Part shown: positions 23,607-30,637 of the stretch, piece by piece
How the letters are laid out: each line of letters begins with the position of its first letter
Position numbering within the stretch: position 1 is the first letter of the stretch
Assembly (NCBI GenBank): GCA_949155905.1
Contig: CASCWU010000025.1
Location: 1-38,237 of the forward strand
Direction of reading: 5' to 3'
Origin: an uncultured Lachnospiraceae bacterium
GTDB taxonomy: Bacteria > Bacillota > Clostridia > Lachnospirales > Lachnospiraceae
Length of the DNA: 38,237 bases
Translations under genes and position numbers: made by a program
The notes under the pieces: model-generated
The model's input: only the letters and a program-made list of their open reading frames with translations
Database searches by the model: none
Told to the model about the DNA's origin: nothing

Positions 23607-26600
23607 TTACTCCTTCTCCTGTAACAGTGTCAATGGATTTCGCCCTGCTACCACCATAGCCCCAATTAAAATACCAACCAGGCTCCCTATCCCGTATAGC
23701 CCTTCGGCCACCAGAATTTCCCTGGCCAGGCCACTGTAGGATAGCCACCCCAAAAGCGCCCCGATTGCCACTCCCAACACGCAAATGACAAGCTGCTCCA
23801 TACCCATCAGAGTCCCAATGGAATGTATTGGATTTCCCAACATCCGCATCGTTGCCGCCTCCTTCCGTCTCTGCAAAAGCAGCAAAAACTGGAATCCCAA
23901 TCCCAGGGCAGCACTCACAACCGCCGCTATCGGATAAAGGAGAGCAAAGAGGGAAAGTGTTCGTTCCATTGGTTCCACCACCTTTTGCAGCTCCTCATCC
24001 CAGATAAAGAGACGTAAAAAAGAACCATCCTTGTCTTTGGAGATAATTTCTTTCAATTCTTCTTCCCGTTCCAGCAATTCCCTGTTTTTTGTCGGCTCAA
24101 AGGTAAACTGTACCGTACGGCAATAGCAGCCCTTCCCTGCCAACGCATGTAAGGTATCTGCATGCAGAATCACGTTTCCCTTTCCTTGCCCGGAAATATC
24201 TATTATATATTGGTAGGAACCAACTATCGTACATGTAATGGCATCCTTCTTTTTTCCAATCTTGTTTTCCAGCATGATGCTATCCCCTAGCTTTAGTCCT
24301 AGTCCTTCTATCATATCTGCACTAAGAACAACCTCATAGGTATCTGTGCTTTCCTCTGGCCGTTCCCGTAAAAAGAATTCCCCATCGTAACCAGGAACAA
24401 AGGAGAACTCCATATGACTTCCGTCCTTTTCCTTTGTAAAGATTTCCCAATCATAAAGTCCCAGAAGCCTAATGTCTTCTATCTCCCTAGTATCACCTGT
24501 TTCAGAATCTTCTACATATATCATATCTGCCCCAGCAACTTCCTCGCGATAGGTTTTCTGTACTAGACCGCTTCGTTCTACGGCTTCGGCCAGAGCAGGA
24601 CGGATAATCCCTTCCTCATTTTGCCCATCCTGCCCATCCACCATAACAAGCGAAGAAGTCGGGCGGATTTCCGCCTTGATTACCGTTGTATTATACAGCC
24701 GTTCCACCTCGTCTGCGTAAGAATCTACGGTTCTCGACATCCAACCAAAGAGCAGCGCAAGCCCGGTTCCCAGGATAAGTGGCAAAATAAGTCCTATCCT
24801 TGCCCGCAGGGCATGCTTCCCGGCGTAACACAGCCTGGCAGCGATACGGCTGCCCCGACTTCTTTTTTGATGGATTCCTCTCTGTCCGCTAACTGCCATC
24901 TGTCCCAGTTCTCCCTGTTGCTTCTGTCCAGACGAAGGCTGTTCTCTTTCCTTTTCTCCGTCCCTCGTCCCTGGTTTTATACTGCCTGTTGTCTCTTTTC
25001 CTTCCTTTGCCCCCGTCCTCCCAGCGGAACCCTGTAGCAAAGAGAGTACCGGTTTCCTCGTCAGGAAGCTACTCCCAACGAACAAGAATAAGAAAAGCAC
25101 CAAAAGAATGGCCAAAATGACCAAAGCAAGCCACCTGCCTGGCAAAATAGCTCTTGTTTCCACCTGCTGCATGACTCCTTCTGATATGGCCTCCCCTAGC
25201 AACGGAGCAAGCACCTCCTCTGCCTGGCGGAGCATCTGCCACCAGCCAAGACAACTTCCGGCTATCACTCCTGGCACCGCTATCCATCCAAAAGAAAAGG
25301 TTATTCCTAGAATTGTCCTTCCTGCCGGAACGCCCAACGCACGTGACACCGCATATTCCTTCCTCCTCTGGATCAGATATAAGCTGATGGCTACCAATAC
25401 CGCTATAGCAAGAACCGCTCCAAACATTGCCGTTCCAAATACAGTAGAACGTCTAAGGGTATCTGCTGTCCCGGAAAAATTCTCCACATTGTTTTCCAGA
25501 AAAACAGCCGTATATCCAGCCTGTTCCAGCCGACTTCCATATTCCTCCAGAAATTTTACCTGTTCTTCCGGCTTTTTCAGGATAAAGCTATAGCAGCCTG
25601 TACCACCTCCTGCCAGGATATTCCGGGCATAGCCTTCTGGAAGGATAGAATCCGGGACGTACAGAATAGTTCCTGAGATCGAAGCATAAGAGCTGTTGTA
25701 AGACATGTATTGGTTATATAGGCCGACTATCTCCAGTTCCAATTCTTCGGTTCCACAATCCCGCCATGCCCCCCAATTTTCCCAACCCACATAGGGTAAA
25801 TCAATATACGTCGTCGTCAGGTAATCTCCATTTCGATAGATCTCATCCAGGCTCAGCCGTAAGACATCCCCCACCTGCAGCCCCCTTAGTTTTGCAAATT
25901 CCTCATGTACGACGCATGTCTGCTTCCCTTCCAGGTCATCCTCTCTGTTTAACATCCGCCCTTCCACCAGATAAAGTTCCTGAGAACTTTCTTGAAATTT
26001 CGGCATCCGTTCCATATCTTTTGTCCCGATAACGGACATCGCGTGCCGGTTGCGGGAAAGATATTCCATATAATCCGGAAGTACAGACAGTTCAGGAGTG
26101 CTGTAATCTATGCTCTCCCCTGTCATTTTATAAAAAAATCCCGTTTCTTCCCCTGGGATTAAAGAATCCAACACAAAGTTTTTTCCCGGCTTCCCCTCCC
26201 TGGCCACCGCATGCCCATTTATTTCATTATAGTGATAATAAAAAACACGTATCAGGTAATCAACACCTTCCTCCAGGTTTCCATACTCTTTCAGGAAGTC
26301 CTCATTCTGCTCAGACGGGTAATAAGGGGATGCGAAATCCGGTAACTCTCGTAGTCCTGGCAGAGAGCGGACAAAAACCTCTTCTCCTTCCTCCATATAA
26401 TCCTGATAACCCGATTCGACGGAGCGTACTTCAAACCTTAGGTTATAGTAACCTCCATCCCCGATATGAGGCATCCCTTCCACTGGGGTAACAAATTCAC
26501 CTTTCAGGAAACGCCCAACAAACACTACCTCCCCAATGTGGCTGGAAAGGAAAAATACAGGATATTCCCCATCCACATCCGGGTTTTCTATATCCATCAA

Positions 26601-26870
26601 AATCCCCCTGCCATAACGGCGGATATCTTCCACTTCTACATACGGGCATGTTGCAACAATTTCCTGTCCTGCCTGCAAATCCGCACCCCCTGATAGACTT
26701 CCGACTGGTTTATAATATTCCTCCATTATTGCAGTCTCCTGTGCGACCAATAAAGCCTCTGCCGCATGGGAGGTAAACGCAAAGCAGGCAGCCGCCAGCA
26801 AAAACAATAAAATCAGGAAACGGATAGGCTGACGGAACAGCGCCTTCTGATAAACATTTCTTGGAAACAT
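23607..26870 (-). CDS. Large FtsX-domain ABC permease of the peptide cluster
   Basis: A 1087-aa membrane protein. An N-terminal helix (about 17-40) is followed by a large extracellular domain of about 440 residues, three helices between about 485 and 625 (FGTAMFGAVLAIAVLVAISLY, then a Lys/Gly/Gln-rich cytoplasmic loop), and a second extracellular part. Three helices follow near the C-terminus. This is the duplicated FtsX/MacB-like arrangement of clostridial permeases. With the ATPase downstream it should act as an exporter or as immunity against the peptide. GGGGG lies seven bases before the ATG. Confidence 0.85.
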   Translation of the reverse strand: MFPRNVYQKALFRQPIRFLILLFLLAAACFAFTSHAAEALLVAQETAIMEEYYKPVGSLSGGADLQAGQEIVATCPYVEVEDIRRYGRGILMDIENPDVDGEYPVFFLSSHIGEVVFVGRFLKGEFVTPVEGMPHIGDGGYYNLRFEVRSVESGYQDYMEEGEEVFVRSLPGLRELPDFASPYYPSEQNEDFLKEYGNLEEGVDYLIRVFYYHYNEINGHAVAREGKPGKNFVLDSLIPGEETGFFYKMTGESIDYSTPELSVLPDYMEYLSRNRHAMSVIGTKDMERMPKFQESSQELYLVEGRMLNREDDLEGKQTCVVHEEFAKLRGLQVGDVLRLSLDEIYRNGDYLTTTYIDLPYVGWENWGAWRDCGTEELELEIVGLYNQYMSYNSSYASISGTILYVPDSILPEGYARNILAGGGTGCYSFILKKPEEQVKFLEEYGSRLEQAGYTAVFLENNVENFSGTADTLRRSTVFGTAMFGAVLAIAVLVAISLYLIQRRKEYAVSRALGVPAGRTILGITFSFGWIAVPGVIAGSCLGWWQMLRQAEEVLAPLLGEAISEGVMQQVETRAILPGRWLALVILAILLVLFLFLFVGSSFLTRKPVLSLLQGSAGRTGAKEGKETTGSIKPGTRDGEKEREQPSSGQKQQGELGQMAVSGQRGIHQKRSRGSRIAARLCYAGKHALRARIGLILPLILGTGLALLFGWMSRTVDSYADEVERLYNTTVIKAEIRPTSSLVMVDGQDGQNEEGIIRPALAEAVERSGLVQKTYREEVAGADMIYVEDSETGDTREIEDIRLLGLYDWEIFTKEKDGSHMEFSFVPGYDGEFFLRERPEESTDTYEVVLSADMIEGLGLKLGDSIMLENKIGKKKDAITCTIVGSYQYIIDISGQGKGNVILHADTLHALAGKGCYCRTVQFTFEPTKNRELLEREEELKEIISKDKDGSFLRLFIWDEELQKVVEPMERTLSLFALLYPIAAVVSAALGLGFQFLLLLQRRKEAATMRMLGNPIHSIGTLMGMEQLVICVLGVAIGALLGWLSYSGLAREILVAEGLYGIGSLVGILIGAMVVAGRNPLTLLQEKE

Positions 26871-26978
26871 ATGGTATCCCCCTTTTCTTCAAAAAGTTGT
26901 AGCAAAACAGTCGTATTTTTATTATTTTATCACACTACAATGCTAAGGTATATAAAAACTTTATTATTTAAGTAAACC

Positions 26979-27009
26979 AGTCCCGGAAATCATTTCGAAT
27001 TCCGGGACT
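26979..27009 (-). terminator. Hairpin between the precursor and permease genes
   Basis: AGTCCCGGAA (26979-26988) pairs perfectly with TTCCGGGACT (27000-27009). On the minus strand a weak T-containing stretch follows (GGTTTACTT). It may end most precursor transcripts and lower expression of the transporter genes. The remaining sequence to 26871 is AT-rich and without an ORF. Confidence 0.5.
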
Positions 27010-27092
27010 AGCTAAATAAAGGAAAATGCAAAAATGAACTATCGTACAACTAATCTATAGTATTCCCTTTGCTTTTCTTTAGGTTACAATAA

Positions 27093-27120
27093 ATTATACA
27101 AAGAAACCCGCAAAAAGCAA
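27093..27120 (-). promoter_or_regulatory. Possible promoter for the transporter/protease half of the cluster
   Basis: TTGCTT (27115-27120), 16-base spacer, perfect TATAAT (27093-27098). It lies just after the precursor stop codon and before the hairpin at 26979-27009. Confidence 0.5.
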
Positions 27121-27127
27121 ATCATAA

Positions 27128-27319
27128 TTAGTGATACATATTATTTGCACTATAATATGCATTAGTTGAGGAAGCATAGCTACTATCAGCGCTACTCATG
27201 GCACTTGCACCATCCGTACATGAGCATCTATTGCAAGAACAACCAGCGCGGTTGATACAAATACAATCATACGCCTGTACTGACAACAGCTTATTACTTT
27301 TCTTCTTCAATTTCGTCAT
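27128..27319 (-). CDS. Clo7bot-type Cys-rich RiPP precursor peptide
   Basis: A 63-aa peptide. A Lys-rich leader-like start (MTKLKKKSNKLL) leads into SVQAYDCICINRAGCSC, with six cysteines at 19, 21, 27, 29, 32 and 34, then a Ser/Ala/Tyr/Asn-rich tail ending NNMYH. The basic N-terminus, the VxAYxC entry and the clustered Cys match natural-product precursors called Clo7bot, which are modified by the radical-SAM enzyme CcpM, here encoded in the same operon. Thioether (Cys to alpha- or beta-carbon) bonds are plausible by analogy with other SPASM-type maturases. TAGGAGG lies eight bases before the ATG. Confidence 0.82.
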   Translation of the reverse strand: MTKLKKKSNKLLSVQAYDCICINRAGCSCNRCSCTDGASAMSSADSSYASSTNAYYSANNMYH

Positions 27320-27419
27320 AATAGAATCCTCCTATTCCACCTGATGCTTCATTAAATGGGTTACAATCGTGTCTAAAAACATTCCTCTTACATTTTCCCT
27401 TATTTTACCATAGTAATCC

Positions 27420-27701
27420 CTAACACAGTTTCTTACACAAAAGCCCTGTAATTTGATCTATTGTAGAAAAGCCATATTCTAACAGCTCCTCCTCCAATAT
27501 CCGAACCTCAAATGCTTTCTCTATTTCAAATAATAAATATACCATCCCTACATCTGTAAGGAAAAACGGGCTTCCTGTCAGTGGTACATTCAGATGCTGT
27601 TTTATATCCCGGCAGGAAATCAACTGTTTCTCCTGTAGCAATTTCATGAGTCGATTCCTTATTTTTTTCTGTTCTTCTACTGTCTTTTCAAGCATAGCCA
27701 T
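27420..27701 (-). CDS. Peptide-maturation acyl-carrier-related protein
   Basis: A 93-aa protein with the helical layout of an acyl-carrier protein: LFEIEKAFEVRILEEELLEYGFSTIDQI resembles helix II-III of carrier proteins. The usual DSL serine for phosphopantetheine is not seen; the corresponding position reads TGSPFFLTDVGMVYL. This fits the acyl-carrier-related family known from Clo7bot clusters, whose role is unknown. The gene overlaps the end of the preceding one by 14 bases. The start may be the ATG at 27701 or the one two codons later, which has better spacing from AAAGGA. Confidence 0.75.
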   Translation of the reverse strand: MAMLEKTVEEQKKIRNRLMKLLQEKQLISCRDIKQHLNVPLTGSPFFLTDVGMVYLLFEIEKAFEVRILEEELLEYGFSTIDQITGLLCKKLC

Positions 27702-28770
27702 TTATCCTTTCATACAATCCCTCTATTCCTTCGCCAATCACATCAAACATTGGAATCTCCGAGCTTTCCTTTTCCTTCTCTATCTTCTCCCGTACAAACT
27801 TCATATTGGCACGAAGCGTTTCTATTTTTTGTTTTTGCTGGGAGTCTGCAAAATCTAAGAGGATATTACTTACATGTACCGCGCAAAGTCCACAACCAAA
27901 TCTACAGCTAAAATCTTCGCTTAATGCCGATACCATCCTGGCGTCAGCCAAGTCAAATGGGACACAGCCAATCAGATAATCCGGCGGCGCTGCCTGGCAA
28001 AGCATATAGCTTTGTATCCCAAATCCGTTTAAGGCCTTATCGTCATATTTCATCAGCGCGGTTGGCGCCTCTAACAGAATTATCTCTGCCCCGCTTTTTT
28101 CTGCCATCCCGTTGATATAAAGATTTATTTTCCTTACCTTGTCATCCTCCGTAAGTTCGCTGTTTCTCCAAATATGCTCCAAACTATAAAAACCAAACAG
28201 GCCTCCTACCGGGTGTCCTGAAAATGCTGCTACCCGTTTTCCATCTCTATGAAAACGTTCGGCTAACGCTGTAAAAACTGCCCCACAATCCGCTTCCTGC
28301 AATAAGCCGCCTACCAAAACTACCGGGATTTCCGGTTCATGCACCTGCGGTTGCCATCCTTCTTCCTCTGGTAAAGACAGACAGGCTTTTACCCTTACTT
28401 GCTTCGGACAGGCTACAACAGTTTTTTTTATTTTCTCCGGAATACCATTTTCCTCTGTGCATAAAAACACGACTTCCTTCCTGCGGGAAACGGCTTCCTC
28501 TAAATACTTCTCCAAATAAAGCTCCTCTGTTTGCTGCCTCGGCTCAAACAATAACAACGTATCCCAGTCCTCTTCGGACGGTAATTCTCCCAAAACCTCC
28601 CGTCCAATCTCCGGATGATTACAGCTATAACCTGCATCCATGCCTACACAGCCAAATCCGGATGGGGCAACCAGGCCGGAAATTTCATAGCAATCCTGAA
28701 GCCCATCAAAAACCCGGACTGCTGGTAATACCTCCTCGCAGAAAGGGTACAATATCGCCTTCTTTTTCAT
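27688..28770 (-). CDS. Peptide maturation system protein, TIGR04066-like
   Basis: A 360-aa protein that I match by pattern to the family found next to CcpM in Clo7bot clusters. It starts KKKAILYPFCEEVLPAVRVFDGL, followed by PSGFGCVGMDAG. The middle has IPVVLVGGLLQEADCG and VAAFSGHPVGGLFGFYSLEHI, which suggest an alpha/beta nucleotide- or substrate-binding fold, then AEIILLEAPTALMKYDD. Cysteines occur as RFGCGLCAVHV near 285. Its function is not known. Translation is coupled: its start overlaps the maturase stop by four bases. Confidence 0.75.
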   Translation of the reverse strand: MKKKAILYPFCEEVLPAVRVFDGLQDCYEISGLVAPSGFGCVGMDAGYSCNHPEIGREVLGELPSEEDWDTLLLFEPRQQTEELYLEKYLEEAVSRRKEVVFLCTEENGIPEKIKKTVVACPKQVRVKACLSLPEEEGWQPQVHEPEIPVVLVGGLLQEADCGAVFTALAERFHRDGKRVAAFSGHPVGGLFGFYSLEHIWRNSELTEDDKVRKINLYINGMAEKSGAEIILLEAPTALMKYDDKALNGFGIQSYMLCQAAPPDYLIGCVPFDLADARMVSALSEDFSCRFGCGLCAVHVSNILLDFADSQQKQKIETLRANMKFVREKIEKEKESSEIPMFDVIGEGIEGLYERINGYA

Positions 28771-30209
28771 CCTTCGCCACCTTCTATCACTGCTGCCTGT
28801 TTTCCATAATACACCGGGATCTCCTGAAAAAGCAGGGAAAGCATCATTTTACTTGCCGCATAGCTATGAACCTCCGAGCAGAATTTTCTCTTTCTTTCTG
28901 CCTCTAAGCGTCCATTTCCTCCATCGGCCTTTTTTCCACAAAGGGTACAATAACGAAAGCTCCAGCATTGTTTACAATCTTCTGCTGTGATCCTGCTTAC
29001 ATTCAGAAACTCTGATACCCTTTCCAAATCGAGGCCCTTTTCTAAGGAACCAATATAACATGTCTTTGACGTTTCGCTCACTCTCTCACAGGGAAGTAGC
29101 GTTCCATCTACCGTACAAAATAACCGCAGTTGCCCCGGAATACAAGGTCCGCTCGGCGCATCAACCGCATATAACCTGGAGCCCTGCGCTGTTTCCAAAC
29201 GGCGCTCCATATCTGCAATCACAGGAGCCACCATAATAGGAGATATCTTCTTTTTATCTATCCGCCCCATATAGGAAAGCAAGGCCAAAAAACGCTGATA
29301 TTGATACTTCCACGTATATTCTTCTGAGCTTCCCGCCTGCTTATCATCGTATTCCATATCAACGATTGCCGCAGAGACAAACAATTCTTCTAATTGTTCT
29401 TCTTTTATGTAAACTTCATTGATACAGTCAAAATCGTTTTCCGGATTCATAACCATACTGATTTGAAGCTCGTGGGCGTATTCCGAATCTACACGACGCA
29501 CCATTTTTAGTTTTCCCATCACCGCGTCAAAAGTTCCTCCGCCGCCCTGGAAAACCCGGTTCTGATCGTTGATTTCCTTCGGCCCATCTAAACTGATCAT
29601 CAATTTAATCCCATGCTCTTTCAAGTATGGTATCATTTCTTCTGTTAAAAGTGTTCCGTTCGTTGTCATACTAAAGGTTAATTTTTTCCCGGCAAATAGC
29701 TTTTCGCTATATTCCACTACTTGCCGGATCAATTCCAGTTCCAAAAGTGGTTCCCCGCCATAAAAGCCAATATCTACACTGCTGCTGTCAATAGAATGCT
29801 CCCAAAGGAAATCCACCGCCTTCTTCGCTGTCACCCAGTTCATATGTTTTTTTGAGTGAGTTCTCTGTTTATCATTACGTTCTTCCGAATAAATACAATA
29901 TTTACAACGGAAGTTACAGTCCTGCGTCACCTGTAAGGTTAACTTTAGCATCCTCCTGCCTAAATAATCTTCTAAATAATCTGTGATCGGGTGTTTGATC
30001 TCTTTTACTACGCTTTCTTCCGCCAGATAGCCTGCCTCTTTTAGTTGCTGTACTTCTTCAGGTTCTTTGCTTGTTCCACTTTTTCCGGCTAAGCTATTCT
30101 GTAAGTAGTAAAAACTCTCCCGTTCTATCTGCAACATTTCATTATGGTTCACATCAAAGCAATAATACGCATTTGGTGTCCAAAATAGTTTCACAAAAGG
30201 CTTTCCCAT
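28767..30209 (-). CDS. ccpM: Cys-rich peptide radical SAM maturase, CcpM-like
   Basis: A 480-aa radical SAM enzyme. The cluster motif CNFRCKYC (Cys98, 102, 105) binds the [4Fe-4S] that cleaves SAM, followed by FYGGEPLLE, the family glycine motif, and TTNGTLL. The N-terminal ~90 residues form a peptide-recognition-like region (FVKLFWTPNAYYCFDVNHNEML). The C-terminal part has about eight cysteines (CTVDGTLLPCERVS, CKQCWSFRYCTLCG) typical of a SPASM/auxiliary cluster domain. It should install thioether or similar links in the precursor at 27128. The ATG at 30209 has GCAGGAGGAAAC just upstream; an upstream extension to 30323 runs through the promoter and is not used. Confidence 0.85.
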   Translation of the reverse strand: MGKPFVKLFWTPNAYYCFDVNHNEMLQIERESFYYLQNSLAGKSGTSKEPEEVQQLKEAGYLAEESVVKEIKHPITDYLEDYLGRRMLKLTLQVTQDCNFRCKYCIYSEERNDKQRTHSKKHMNWVTAKKAVDFLWEHSIDSSSVDIGFYGGEPLLELELIRQVVEYSEKLFAGKKLTFSMTTNGTLLTEEMIPYLKEHGIKLMISLDGPKEINDQNRVFQGGGGTFDAVMGKLKMVRRVDSEYAHELQISMVMNPENDFDCINEVYIKEEQLEELFVSAAIVDMEYDDKQAGSSEEYTWKYQYQRFLALLSYMGRIDKKKISPIMVAPVIADMERRLETAQGSRLYAVDAPSGPCIPGQLRLFCTVDGTLLPCERVSETSKTCYIGSLEKGLDLERVSEFLNVSRITAEDCKQCWSFRYCTLCGKKADGGNGRLEAERKRKFCSEVHSYAASKMMLSLLFQEIPVYYGKQAAVIEGGEG

Positions 30210-30276
30210 ATGTTTCCTCCTGCTGTATTTTCTCGTTTTTTCGCAAAGCAGCTTTTCTTTCCAAAGCTTTTGCAAC

Positions 30277-30305
30277 AGTATAACACTTCTCTTTCCAAAA
30301 TACCA
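30277..30305 (-). promoter_or_regulatory. Promoter of the maturase operon
   Basis: A good -10, TATACT (30277-30282), with a poor -35, TGGTAT, at 17 bases. The -35 lies in TATGGTATTTT (30297-30307 on the minus strand), which also occurs at the divergent promoter. A weak -35 next to an inverted repeat suggests an activator. Confidence 0.55.
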
Positions 30306-30344
30306 TAGCAAAACCGAGGACAAATGTCCTCGGTTTTGCTATGG
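30303..30344. promoter_or_regulatory. 19-bp perfect inverted repeat between the divergent promoters (operator candidate)
   Basis: CCATAGCAAAACCGAGGAC (30303-30321) and its exact complement at 30326-30344 are separated by AAAT. The element sits directly upstream of both divergent -35 regions. Neither side has a T-run, and a terminator makes little sense between divergent promoters, so an operator or an RNA hairpin in one leader is more likely. Confidence 0.65.
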
Positions 30345-30358
30345 AAAAATTTCCCCAA

Positions 30359-30390
30359 TATGGTATATTCTTCTGTGATAGGCATAAAAT
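30359..30390 (+). promoter_or_regulatory. Promoter of the small secreted-peptide gene
   Basis: TAAAAT (30385-30390) with TATGGTATATT (30359-30369) covering the -35 position. This matches the motif at the maturase promoter in 10 of 11 bases. Confidence 0.5.
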
Positions 30391-30446
30391 ACCTATTAAA
30401 AGCGCTTCAAACGCCATATAAAATACTAAAACAGGAGGTACTACCC

Positions 30447-30630
30447 ATGAAAAAAATCAATCACGAAAACACTTACTACTTTGCTGCTGCTTTGTATGGT
30501 ACTCATTCCGCCGCTTACTCCACCGACACCACCGCTGCCGCCAGTTCCGCCAGCCGAAGGGGAAGTGCAGCCTCCAGAGCCGGAAACTGATCCGCAGTCT
30601 GATTGGGGTGAAGATGATGAACAAAAATAA
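30447..30630 (+). CDS. Small secreted Pro-rich peptide, frame broken at an A7 tract (pheromone-precursor candidate)
   Basis: AGGAGG lies eight bases before an ATG at 30447, which is followed by seven A residues. Read as written, the frame gives a 47-aa product ending at 30590 with no recognisable features. With one A fewer (or a +1 ribosomal slip), it gives a 60-aa peptide ending at 30630. That peptide begins MKKSITKTLTTLLLLCMVLI, an ideal signal sequence, continues with Pro repeats (PPLTPPTPPLPPVPP) and ends in an acidic tail, SDWGEDDEQK. Small exported peptides next to HTH/TPR regulators are typical RRNPP pheromone precursors. Whether the tract is slippery, phase-variable, a sequencing error or a real inactivating mutation cannot be told here. 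Confidence 0.5.
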
Positions 30631-30637
30631 AGATATT

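Noticed and set aside
30210..30323. Upstream extension of the maturase reading frame
   Set aside because: It covers the promoter and the inverted repeat. The ATG at 30209 has a strong ribosome binding site and the family's normal N-terminus.
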